Assembly (NCBI GenBank): GCA_023428295.1
Contig: JAEYYV010000128.1
Location: 1-8,148 of the forward strand
Source: Pseudomonadota bacterium
GTDB taxonomy: Bacteria > Myxococcota_A > Polyangia > Haliangiales > Haliangiaceae
Direction: 5' to 3'
DNA length: 8,148 nucleotides
Positions 1 through 6,681 of the stretch are shown piece by piece. Made by a program: the position numbers and the translations under genes. Position 1 is the first letter of the stretch. Every line of letters starts with the position of its first letter. Below the pieces are notes generated by a model. It did not search any database. It saw nothing but the letters and a program-made list of their open reading frames with translations, and was not told the origin of the DNA.

Positions 1-1
1 G

Positions 2-139
2 GTCGGTGTCGCCGCCCAGCGCGTCCGCGCGATGAAGCATGCCCACGCGGCTAACCAAGCGAACCGCCCGGCGCCATCGCGCGAGGTCATCGGAAGCTTC
101 GAGCACCGCCGATTGGCCGACCGTCTGGCGGGTCGCTGA
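2..139 (+). CDS. 3' end of an unidentified gene (partial)
   Basis: This frame is open from the left edge of the window to a TGA at 137-139 and gives 45 residues ending in RRLADRLAGR. About 80% of its codons end in G or C, as expected for real coding sequence in this GC-rich genome; the frame starting at base 1 stops at TAA 52-54 and has a weaker bias. The visible peptide is mostly polar and basic, with a probable amphipathic helix at the end and no motif I recognise. It lies on the same strand as katE and, by chance or not, in the same reading frame, 84 bases upstream. No function is assigned. It could also be a chance open stretch, because only 45 codons are visible. Confidence 0.35.
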   Translation, partial: VGVAAQRVRAMKHAHAANQANRPAPSREVIGSFEHRRLADRLAGR

Positions 140-140
140 C

Positions 141-154
141 GAGCGCCCGCGCTC
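141..154 (+). terminator. Small GC hairpin after the upstream partial gene
   Basis: GAGCG (141-145) and CGCTC (150-154) form a perfect stem around a four-base CCCG loop, starting one base after the TGA at 137-139. The position fits a transcription end or mRNA 3' stabilising hairpin for the partial gene. No T-run follows, so it is not a classical rho-independent terminator. Short GC stems are common by chance in DNA this rich in GC. Confidence 0.2.
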
Positions 155-155
155 A

Positions 156-178
156 GCGAGAGACTCGTTAGATCTCGC
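156..178. promoter_or_regulatory. Dyad upstream of katE, possible operator
   Basis: GCGAGA (156-161) and TCTCGC (173-178) form an inverted repeat with an 11-base spacer. Its right edge is 45 bases before the katE start codon, a position where a regulator could act on a katE promoter. I see no convincing -35/-10 pair in the gap, and the repeat does not match an OxyR ATAG-type half-site pattern. A smaller competing stem, CGAG/CTCG, lies at 157-167. The operator role is inferred from position only. Confidence 0.2.
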
Positions 179-223
179 AGGCCGCGCGTTCCGACCTCGA
201 TCGCGAATGCTCTGCTGTGGCGC

Positions 224-2422
224 ATGGCGCGCAAGCAGAACGGACGCAGTAGCAACGGATCGTCACCTCGCAACACCGAGATCGCGAACGGCCCCGGCGG
301 TGAAACGCATCAGACCGCGACGGACACCGTCCTGACGACCAACCAAGGCGTTCCGATCAGCGACGATCAGAACATGCTCCGCGCAGGTGCTCGCGGCGCC
401 GCGCTCCTCGAGGACTTCCACTTCCTCGAGAAGATGACCCACTTCGATCACGAGCGAATCCCGGAGCGCATCGTGCACGCGCGCGGCTCGGCGGCGCACG
501 GCTACTTCCAAGCGGCGAAGGGAATCGCCAAGTACACGCGCGCGGCCTTCCTTCAAGATCCGAAGATCAAGACCCCGGTGTTCGCGCGGTTCTCGACGGT
601 GGCGGGCGGCGCGGGCTCGGTCGATCTGCCGCGCGACGTCCGTGGCTTCGCGGTGAAGTTCTACACGTCCGAAGGCAACTTCGATCTCGTGGGCAACAAC
701 ATCCCGGTGTTCTTCATCCAGGACGCGATGAAGTTTCCGGACTTCGTGCACTCGGTGAAGATGGAGCCCGATCGCGGCTTCCCGCAGAACGCGTCCGCAC
801 ACGACACGTTCTGGGACTTCGTCTCGCTCGTCCCCGAGTCGCAGCACATGGTGATGTGGGCGATGTCCGACCGCGCGATCCCACGCTCGCTGCGCATGAT
901 CGACGGCTTCGGCGTTCACACGTTCAAGCTCGTCGACGACAAAGGCAAGGCCACCTTCATCAAGTGGCACTGGCGTCCGACGCTCGGCAAGCAATCGGTG
1001 ACGTGGGACGAGGCGTGCAAGATCAACGGCGCCGACCAAGACTTCCACCGCCGCGATCTGTTCACCGCGATCCAAGCGGGCGCGTTCCCGTCGTGGGACC
1101 TCTTCATCCAGCCGATTCCCGACGATCGCATCGACGACTTCGACTTCGACATCCTCGATCCGACCAAGCTCCTGCCCGAAGAAGAGTTCCCGCTCGTGCT
1201 CGCCGGCACCATGGTGCTCGATCGCTGGCCCGACAACTTCTTCGCCGAGACCGAGCAGTCCGCCTTTCACCCGGGGCACCTCGTGCCCGGCATCGACTTC
1301 ACGGAGGATCCGCTCCTCCAGGGCCGAATCTTCTCGTACACGGACACGCAGCTCATCCGGCTCGGGGGCCCCAACTTCCACGAGCTCCCGATCAACGCGC
1401 CGAAGTGCCCGATGCACAACTTCCAGCGCGACGGGCACAAGCGCCACGAGATCAACGCCGGCCGCGTCAACTACGAGCCGAGCAGCCTCGCGGGCGGACC
1501 GCGCGAAACGCCGTCCGGCTTCGCGACGCACCGCCAGACCTACTCGGAGACCACCAAGGTCCGCGAGCGCTCCGCCACCTTCGCCGATCACTACTCGCAA
1601 GCGCGCATGTTCTACCGCTCGCAAACGCCGGCCGAGCAACGCCACATCGAGCTCGCCTACACCTTCGAGCTATCGAAGGTCGAGACGATCGCGATCCGCA
1701 CGCGCCAGCTCGGTCACCTCATGATCATCGACCGCGAGCTCGGCGAGAAGGTCGCCAACGCGCTCGGCATGACCGGCATGGCCGACACGATCACTCCCGC
1801 GCGTGATCCCGTCGACCTGTCGCCATCGCCGGCTCTCTCCATCCTCGCGAACCACATCCCCACGCTCGAGGGGCGCAAGATCGGCGCGCTCGTCGCCGAC
1901 GGCTTCGATCGCACCACCCTCGAGCGGGTGCGCGCGGACGCCAAGAAGGCCGGCGCCATGTTCGAGATCGTCGCGCCCAAGATCGGCGGCGCGCTCGCGG
2001 GCGACGGCACGCAACAGCCCGCGGATCACATGATCAGCGGTGGCCCCTCGGTCATCTTCGACGCCGTCGTCGTGGCACCAGGCGCGAGCGCATCCCTCCT
2101 CGCGCTCGACCCGGTCGCCAAGCAGTGGGTCGCCGACGCCTTCGCGCACTGCAAGGTCATCGGTGTTATCGGTGACGCGCAGCCGCTGCTCGACGCCGCG
2201 GGCGTGACGCCCGACGAGGGAGTGCTCGCCCTCGACGCGAAGTCCACCGCCGCGTTCATCGAGCGCGCCGCCGCCGGCCGGATCTGGGAGCGTGAAGAGA
2301 CGACGCCCGATCCAGAAGCGCCGGACACACAAGTCGCGCCGCCGAAGAAGGCCAACGGTAAGAGCAAGCCCACCGCAGCGACGAAGGCACCGGCGAAGGG
2401 CAAGGCCGCCGCGCGGCGCTGA
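224..2422 (+). CDS. katE: Large-subunit clade II catalase (HPII/KatE type)
   Basis: Heme catalase that disproportionates hydrogen peroxide to water and oxygen, expected in the cytoplasm as a tetramer. The 732 residues compare with about 750 for E. coli HPII. Visible active-site elements are the distal His85 in RIVHARGSAAHGYF, distal Asn158 in DLVGNNIPVFF, and proximal heme ligand Tyr372 in RIFSYTDTQ with Arg368 four residues before it. His349 in FHPGH lies 23 residues before Tyr372, the same spacing as HPII His392-Tyr415, so the His-Tyr crosslink of heme-d catalases is possible. Residues about 550-690 form the flavodoxin/class I glutamine-amidotransferase-like domain of large catalases. The last ~27 residues are an unusual Lys/Ala/Pro-rich basic tail. 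The ATG at 224 is the first start after the in-frame TGA at 137 and leaves the usual N-terminal arm (LTTNQGVPISDDQN); no clear Shine-Dalgarno precedes it. Family assignment is very secure. Confidence 0.97.
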   Translation: MARKQNGRSSNGSSPRNTEIANGPGGETHQTATDTVLTTNQGVPISDDQNMLRAGARGAALLEDFHFLEKMTHFDHERIPERIVHARGSAAHGYFQAAKGIAKYTRAAFLQDPKIKTPVFARFSTVAGGAGSVDLPRDVRGFAVKFYTSEGNFDLVGNNIPVFFIQDAMKFPDFVHSVKMEPDRGFPQNASAHDTFWDFVSLVPESQHMVMWAMSDRAIPRSLRMIDGFGVHTFKLVDDKGKATFIKWHWRPTLGKQSVTWDEACKINGADQDFHRRDLFTAIQAGAFPSWDLFIQPIPDDRIDDFDFDILDPTKLLPEEEFPLVLAGTMVLDRWPDNFFAETEQSAFHPGHLVPGIDFTEDPLLQGRIFSYTDTQLIRLGGPNFHELPINAPKCPMHNFQRDGHKRHEINAGRVNYEPSSLAGGPRETPSGFATHRQTYSETTKVRERSATFADHYSQARMFYRSQTPAEQRHIELAYTFELSKVETIAIRTRQLGHLMIIDRELGEKVANALGMTGMADTITPARDPVDLSPSPALSILANHIPTLEGRKIGALVADGFDRTTLERVRADAKKAGAMFEIVAPKIGGALAGDGTQQPADHMISGGPSVIFDAVVVAPGASASLLALDPVAKQWVADAFAHCKVIGVIGDAQPLLDAAGVTPDEGVLALDAKSTAAFIERAAAGRIWEREETTPDPEAPDTQVAPPKKANGKSKPTAATKAPAKGKAAARR

Positions 2423-2435
2423 CACGCGAACCTGG

Positions 2436-2452
2436 CCGCCACGTGTTGGCGG
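2436..2452 (+). terminator. Hairpin just downstream of katE
   Basis: CCGCCA (2436-2441) and TGGCGG (2447-2452) make a perfect 6-bp stem with a five-base CGTGT loop, starting 13 bases after the katE stop codon (TGA 2420-2422). The location suits a katE terminator or 3'-end stabiliser. No T-tract follows, so intrinsic termination is doubtful; it may work with Rho or only protect the mRNA end. Confidence 0.35.
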
Positions 2453-2464
2453 GCGCCGACACGG

Positions 2465-2523
2465 CCTCGCACAACCGCAGTACGGCGAGGGAACTTCTAC
2501 GCCTCGCATCTGGTAGAAGCGAG
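2465..2523 (+). promoter_or_regulatory. Cluster of alternative inverted repeats before the lipoprotein gene
   Basis: Four short elements can pair in competing ways. CCTCGC (2465-2470) pairs with GCGAGG (2485-2490). The same GCGAGG also pairs with a second CCTCGC (2502-2507). CTTCTAC (2494-2500) pairs with GTAGAAG (2513-2519) and encloses that second CCTCGC. The second copy can instead pair through CTCGC with GCGAG (2519-2523), directly before the ATG at 2526. One set of stems hides the leader just upstream of the start codon and another frees part of it, resembling an attenuator or translational switch, or overlapping operator half-sites. The pairings are seen directly; the regulatory role is inferred. 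This, with the katE hairpin, is all I see in the 103-base gap. Confidence 0.3.
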
Positions 2524-2525
2524 AC

Positions 2526-3618
2526 ATGTTTCGGGCTAGCTGGGTGGTGATCCTTCTCGCGGCGTGCGGCGACGATGGCGGCGGTAAATCGCCGGACGCT
2601 CCGCTCGCCGATGACGCACGCAACGACGACGCCGGGATCGATATGCCCGTCGATATGGCCATCGACACGCCGCCTCGTTTGTACAACTGCGGCGCGTTCA
2701 CCGAGGCGCCGACGTGGACCTTGGCGGCGGGGCTTCACGCCGTCGTGATCGCCGACGCGGGCGATGGGCTCGCGCAACCCGTGGCTGCGATCGTGGCGGG
2801 CGGTGCCTTCGACGGAAAAGTCTACGTGGTCAACCAGGCCGACAGTACGCTGCGTGCAGTCGATCCCACCGACGGAGCCACGACGGTGCTCGTCGCCGCG
2901 GCGGCGTGGCCGACGACGGCGGGGCTGCTCACCACGATCACGTGGGATGCGCAGTCGCTGTTCGACGGCAATCTCTACGTGGGCGACCAAGGCGGAGACG
3001 GCGATGGCGACGCGACGATCTTCCGCGTGGCGCCGAACGGGACGGCCACACAGTTCACGACGGGGCCGGGGCCGGGCCTCGACGACATCTACGGCATGGC
3101 GTTCTCGACGAACGCAGCGTACGGCAACAAGCTGTATGTCACGGGCGACACCGACGGTACCGGCGTCGATTGGGGCGCGTTCGACGCGGCGGGCGTGGGC
3201 ACGGACTTCTCGGAGCTCGCGGGCGCGGAGGGCATCGCGTTCGATACAAGTGTCGGCGCGCTGTATAGCGGTGGGTTGCTCGCGTCGCGGCCTGCAGGTG
3301 GTGGCTTCGCGGGCGACGACACGATCACGAAGATCGATGCGACGGGAGAAGCGACGCACCGTGATCAGCGGGCAACCCGGCATTCACGCGGTGACCGTCG
3401 CACCGGCGGGGCCATTTGGCGGCAAGGTCGTGTTCGCGAGCTGGGCGACCGGCGAGCTCGTGTCGGTGGACGCGCAGGGAACACCGGAGGTGTTGGCGAG
3501 CGGCCTCTCGCTCACGAACTACGACGGAAACATCCTCGCGTTCTCGCCCGACGGCAGCGTGCTGTACGTGGCCGACCGGCTCGCGAACCGTCTCGTGTGC
3601 ATCGAGCCCGAGCTGTAA
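2526..3618 (+). pseudogene. Lipoprotein, predicted beta-propeller, interrupted by a one-base frameshift
   Basis: The N-terminus MFRASWVVILLAAC is a short lipoprotein signal peptide with a lipobox (LAAC, Cys14). An Asp/Gly/Pro-rich linker of about 35 residues follows, typical of myxobacterial surface lipoproteins. From about residue 50 there are repeated blade-like units built on GKVYVVN, GNLYVGDQ, NKLYVTGD, GKVVFASW and SVLYVADR, each followed by a strand such as LRAVDPTDG or LVSVDAQGT. This looks like an NHL/SMP-30-type beta-propeller, expected to be membrane-anchored outside the cytoplasm; ligand or enzyme activity is unknown. The first frame runs through KIDATGEAT to about 3356. The homologous continuation TVISGQPGIHAV resumes at 3358 in the next frame and ends at TAA 3616-3618. 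Removing one base near 3357 would restore about 363 residues. The original frame stays open to 4817, but only as antisense of the minus-strand BatA-like gene. A sequencing error is as likely as a true pseudogene. The start has a weak purine-rich leader (AGAAGCGAG). Confidence 0.72.
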
Positions 3619-3623
3619 CCGCG

Positions 3624-5744
3624 CTATCGCTGGACGAGGAAGCCCTCGATCAGCAGCAGCAGGAGCAGGGCGGCCGCGAGCGCGTGCCACAGCTCGATGC
3701 GCCGCTCGGCGTCAGCGGGTGTCCCGCCGGCGCCCGTGCCGGAGGCGGGGAGTTGCTCGTCGGCGGCGGGCGTGAGGTCCGAGCCTCTCGCGTCGATGTT
3801 GACGACGAACGCGAGCTCGTCGCGCTCGTGGGTGGCGCCTGTTTGATCCGTGCCGACGACGCGGTAGATGCCCGGGCGTTCGGTGCGCGAGAAGCGGACG
3901 GACGAGCGCCCGGCGATGCGATCGCCTTCGAAGACCGCACCGAGGCTCTCGGGGCCGCGGACCTCGAGGCGCTTGAGATCACCAGCGGGCAGCACGACCG
4001 ACGAGCCGACGATGTGATCGCGCTCGCCGGAGGCGGCGTGCTTGCGCGCGAGGTGACGCACGGCTTGCTGCATGAGCGGGAGGAAGCCCGGGTGCATCGG
4101 AAGATCGTTCCAGTCGCGATCGAGCGTGGACGTGAAGAGCAGCGTGCGGCCCGAGCCGATCGATGCTTCCACGAGTGCTGCCGCGCCGTTCGTGAAGCGC
4201 GCGAGCACCTTGCGATCGGCGGTCTGCGTCGTCGGGCCGAGCAGCGCGACCTTGTAGAACTTCGCGTCGACGAACTCGGCGCCGCTCTTGGTGAACGGCG
4301 CGAAGATGGGGTGGTCGGCCTCCCACTTCACGAGGTGGAGGGCGCGGCTGTCGCGATCGTTCTCCTGTGCACCCCACGTGGTGTCGATCGGATCGCGAAG
4401 CGCTTGCGGCAGGAGCGGCAGCATCGTGCGGTCGTAGGCCGCCGCGTCGAAGTTGTCGCCTGGCGCGACGAGGATGCCGCCGCCAGCTTTGATCCACTTC
4501 GCGAGCGCGTCCACGCGTTCCGGCGAGAGGGCAGGGACGTTGGCGAGGACGATGACATCGAAGTCGGCGAGGTCGAGCGTCGCGGCCGTGCCCTTTCCGC
4601 GCGGGTCCATGCCGGCGAGCTCGTCGGGCGTGATCGTGCGGATCTGCGTGCCCGAGTCTTCGCGATCTCCGGGGCGCAGCGCGGCGTGCACGTAGAACAG
4701 CTCGTCGTCGAGACGAACGGTGCGCGGATCGCCATCGACGAGCAGCACGCGAACCTCGTCGCGCAGAGAGGCGCGCACCCAGCGGTGGTCGTCGATCGAG
4801 AGCGCGTCGCCCTGTAGCGAGATCATCGCGTCCGATGCGCGCGCGCCGGCAGGCAGCGTCGCGAGGAAGCGCTTGGTGCGGCGCTCGTGCGGCGGGATCT
4901 CGAGCGTGCCGCGCGCGACCACGCGGTTCGCGATGGTCAACGACAGCTCGTTCTTGGCCGGCGTGTCGCTGTAGTTGGCGACCTCGGCGGCGAACGACAC
5001 ACCGCGCGAGCCCGCGCCGGGCTCTGGCTCGACGCGCAGCGACACGACCGCGAGGTTTGGCATCTCGTCGGGCCGCAGGTCGACCGTGACGAGCGCCGGG
5101 CCATCCTTGCCCCACGGTGGATCGTCAGGGCGAATGCCCGACTTCGCGACGAGCGAGATCAAGTAGACCGTCTTGCGCGTGTGGCTCGATGCAGCGAGGA
5201 GCTGCGCGGCGCGCGAGAGTGCGCGCGTGGTGTCCGCAGGACGGGCGCTCGGCTCGAGGGCGATCAATTGATCGCGAAGGCGTAGGTGATCGCGCGTGAG
5301 CTCCGTCGGATGATCCGCGCCTTCCGACGCGCGCACGATCGCGACCTCCGCGAGCGGCCCGAGCTGCTGCAGGATCTTGCGGCCCTCGGCGGTGGCGCGC
5401 GAGAGCCACGGCTTGCCCTCGATCAGGTAACCCGAGGCGAACGAATCGTCGACGACGAGCACCGCCGCTTGGGGCCCACGCGTGACCTGCGGGCCCTTGC
5501 GCTCGCACGACGTGAACGGCTTGGCGAGTGCGAGGGCGATCGCGGCGCACGCGATCAGGCGCACGACGAACAGCAGTCGCTCGCGGAGGCGCAGACTTCG
5601 TGCGGTCTTGCGTTTGGTCGCGAGCAGGAAGTCGAGCGCCGCGAACTTCACGACGCGCGCGCGACTCTTGCCGATCAAGTGGATCGTGATCGGCACCGCG
5701 AGTGCGGCGAGACCGAGGAGCATGAGCGGCGCGAGAAATCCCAT
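3624..5744 (-). CDS. BatA-like membrane protein (aerotolerance N-terminal domain, degenerate VWA, glutamine-amidotransferase-like domain)
   Basis: The 706-residue protein starts with the double-transmembrane BatA N-terminal domain: helices about 4-24 and 57-75 flank the conserved basic loop with RVVKFAALDFLL. A VWA-like region begins near residue 93 (AAVLVVDDSFASGY); its metal site is degenerate, reading D-D-S-F-A where DxSxS is expected. A beta-rich segment (about 230-330, CARDB-like) follows. Next comes a noncatalytic class I glutamine-amidotransferase-like segment (about 332-560) with VRVLLVDGD, DFDVIVLANV and AGGGILVAPGD. A final membrane helix lies at about 685-703 (ELWHALAAALLLLLLIEGF). 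It is expected to be an inner-membrane protein with the large middle part outside or facing partners; topology is inferred. Its ATG shares one base with the TGA of the DUF58 gene (TGATG), implying translational coupling. The TAG stop is 5 bases from the convergent lipoprotein stop. The precise function of this family is not established. Confidence 0.9.
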   Translation of the reverse strand: MGFLAPLMLLGLAALAVPITIHLIGKSRARVVKFAALDFLLATKRKTARSLRLRERLLFVVRLIACAAIALALAKPFTSCERKGPQVTRGPQAAVLVVDDSFASGYLIEGKPWLSRATAEGRKILQQLGPLAEVAIVRASEGADHPTELTRDHLRLRDQLIALEPSARPADTTRALSRAAQLLAASSHTRKTVYLISLVAKSGIRPDDPPWGKDGPALVTVDLRPDEMPNLAVVSLRVEPEPGAGSRGVSFAAEVANYSDTPAKNELSLTIANRVVARGTLEIPPHERRTKRFLATLPAGARASDAMISLQGDALSIDDHRWVRASLRDEVRVLLVDGDPRTVRLDDELFYVHAALRPGDREDSGTQIRTITPDELAGMDPRGKGTAATLDLADFDVIVLANVPALSPERVDALAKWIKAGGGILVAPGDNFDAAAYDRTMLPLLPQALRDPIDTTWGAQENDRDSRALHLVKWEADHPIFAPFTKSGAEFVDAKFYKVALLGPTTQTADRKVLARFTNGAAALVEASIGSGRTLLFTSTLDRDWNDLPMHPGFLPLMQQAVRHLARKHAASGERDHIVGSSVVLPAGDLKRLEVRGPESLGAVFEGDRIAGRSSVRFSRTERPGIYRVVGTDQTGATHERDELAFVVNIDARGSDLTPAADEQLPASGTGAGGTPADAERRIELWHALAAALLLLLLIEGFLVQR

Positions 5745-6670
5745 CAGCCTGCTCGTCGGCCCGGGCCGAGCTTGGATCGTTGGATCACGAGATCGAGCAG
5801 CGTCAGCTCGAGCGATCGATCGGTGGTCGTGAAGTGATAGTCGACGCCCGCCGACGAGAGCTGTCCGCGCGTCTTGGTCAGGAACGCATCCATGCGCTCG
5901 AGGTACTCGCGCTTGATGGCCGCTGGATTGACGAGCATCTTGTTCGTCGACTCGAGCGCCTCGAACTGCGTGAGCCCGTCGTACGGGAACGTGGTCTCGT
6001 GCGGATCGAGCACGTGCAAGACGCTCACGTCGTGTTTCTGCGCGCGCAGGAGCGCGAGCATCTTCAGCGTCTCGTCGCTCGCATCGAACAGGTCCGACGC
6101 GAGCACGATCAGCGCCTTGCGCCGCCGCGTGAGCTCCGCGATGCGTGACAGCGCGACCGCCGGCGATTCGTCGCCTGCACCACCGCGCGTCATCAGCGTG
6201 TCGAGCACGGCGAGCAGATCGTGGAGGTGCGTGGAGCGTGCGCGGGGAGGCACCACCGTCTCGATCGCCTTGTCACCACTCGCGACGAGCCCGACCTTGT
6301 CCTGCTGCTGGATCGAGAGGTACGCGAGCGCGGCGAGCGAGAGCCCCGCGTACTCGATCTTCGGGATGCCTCCACCCGCGAAGCGCATCGAGTTGGACGC
6401 GTCCAGCACGAGATAGATCGTGAGCTGCGATTCCTGCTCGAACTGCTTCACGTAGTAGCGATCGACCTTCGCGTACGCCTTCCAATCGACGTGGCGCAGC
6501 TCGTCGCCGGGCGAGTACTCCTTGTGCTCCGCGAACTCCACGCTCGATCCGTGCAGCGACGCGCGATGCATGCCGGACAGCGCCCCCTCGACGATCACGC
6601 GTGCTTTGATCGGCAAGCTGCCGAGGCGCGCTAGCTGGACCGGATCGATCTTCTCGGGCAGCGTCGGCAC
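5744..6670 (-). CDS. DUF58 domain protein with VWA fold
   Basis: The 308-residue soluble protein carries the DUF58 signature EYSPGDELRHVDWKAYAK at 51-68, followed by the VWA-like domain. An intact metal-site motif D90-A-S92-N-S94 lies in LVLDASNSM, and a later acidic position, Asp193, in VLASDLFD. No signal peptide or membrane helix is visible, so it is expected to be cytoplasmic. DUF58 genes are regularly found beside moxR, and MoxR ATPases are thought to act on VWA-type partners, so this is the likely direct partner of the neighbouring ATPase. The start is GTG at 6668-6670, chosen because a GAGGA ribosome binding site lies six bases upstream. The gene begins nine bases after the moxR stop and overlaps the next start by one base, so it is the middle gene of the operon. 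The biochemical role is unknown. Confidence 0.93.
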   Translation of the reverse strand: MPTLPEKIDPVQLARLGSLPIKARVIVEGALSGMHRASLHGSSVEFAEHKEYSPGDELRHVDWKAYAKVDRYYVKQFEQESQLTIYLVLDASNSMRFAGGGIPKIEYAGLSLAALAYLSIQQQDKVGLVASGDKAIETVVPPRARSTHLHDLLAVLDTLMTRGGAGDESPAVALSRIAELTRRRKALIVLASDLFDASDETLKMLALLRAQKHDVSVLHVLDPHETTFPYDGLTQFEALESTNKMLVNPAAIKREYLERMDAFLTKTRGQLSSAGVDYHFTTTDRSLELTLLDLVIQRSKLGPGRRAG

Positions 6671-6676
6671 GCTACG

Positions 6677-6681
6677 TCCTC
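6677..6681 (-). promoter_or_regulatory. Ribosome binding site of the DUF58 gene
   Basis: On the minus strand GAGGA overlaps the moxR stop codon (TGAGGA) and sits six bases before the GTG start at 6670. This supports the GTG as the true start and suggests coupled translation from moxR into the DUF58 gene. Confidence 0.6.

Noticed and set aside
39..335. 98-residue plus-strand frame at the left edge
   Set aside because: Overlaps the katE start by about 110 bases, is Arg/Ser-rich without motif, and shows poorer codon bias than the partial frame ending at 139.
263..1645. Long minus-strand open frame (460 residues) opposite katE
   Set aside because: Very rich in Arg, Val, Glu and Leu, with no domain; it mirrors katE codon bias on the opposite strand.
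856..1806. Second plus-strand open frame inside katE (316 residues)
   Set aside because: Out of frame with an intact catalase sequence; Arg/His/Pro-rich as expected of a shifted GC-rich frame.
2440..2445. CACGTG palindrome as a transcription factor site
   Set aside because: It falls within the hairpin after the katE stop and is a common 6-mer in GC-rich DNA.
1670..2701. Minus-strand open frame spanning the katE end, the gap and the lipoprotein start
   Set aside because: It crosses two well-supported plus-strand genes and has low-complexity Arg/Gly content with no recognisable motif.
2256..3383. Minus-strand open frame (375 residues) opposite the lipoprotein gene
   Set aside because: Arg-rich shadow of the propeller gene; no coherent domain or ribosome binding site.
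3360..4817. Continuation of the lipoprotein's first frame as a plus-strand protein tail of nearly 490 residues
   Set aside because: It is Arg/Glu/Ala-rich with no fold pattern and lies antisense to the BatA-like gene; the propeller clearly continues in the next frame and stops at 3618.
3979..5115. Minus-strand open frame (378 residues) nested in the BatA-like gene
   Set aside because: Same strand but a different frame from a gene with clear domains; composition is almost entirely Arg/Ala/Gly/His.
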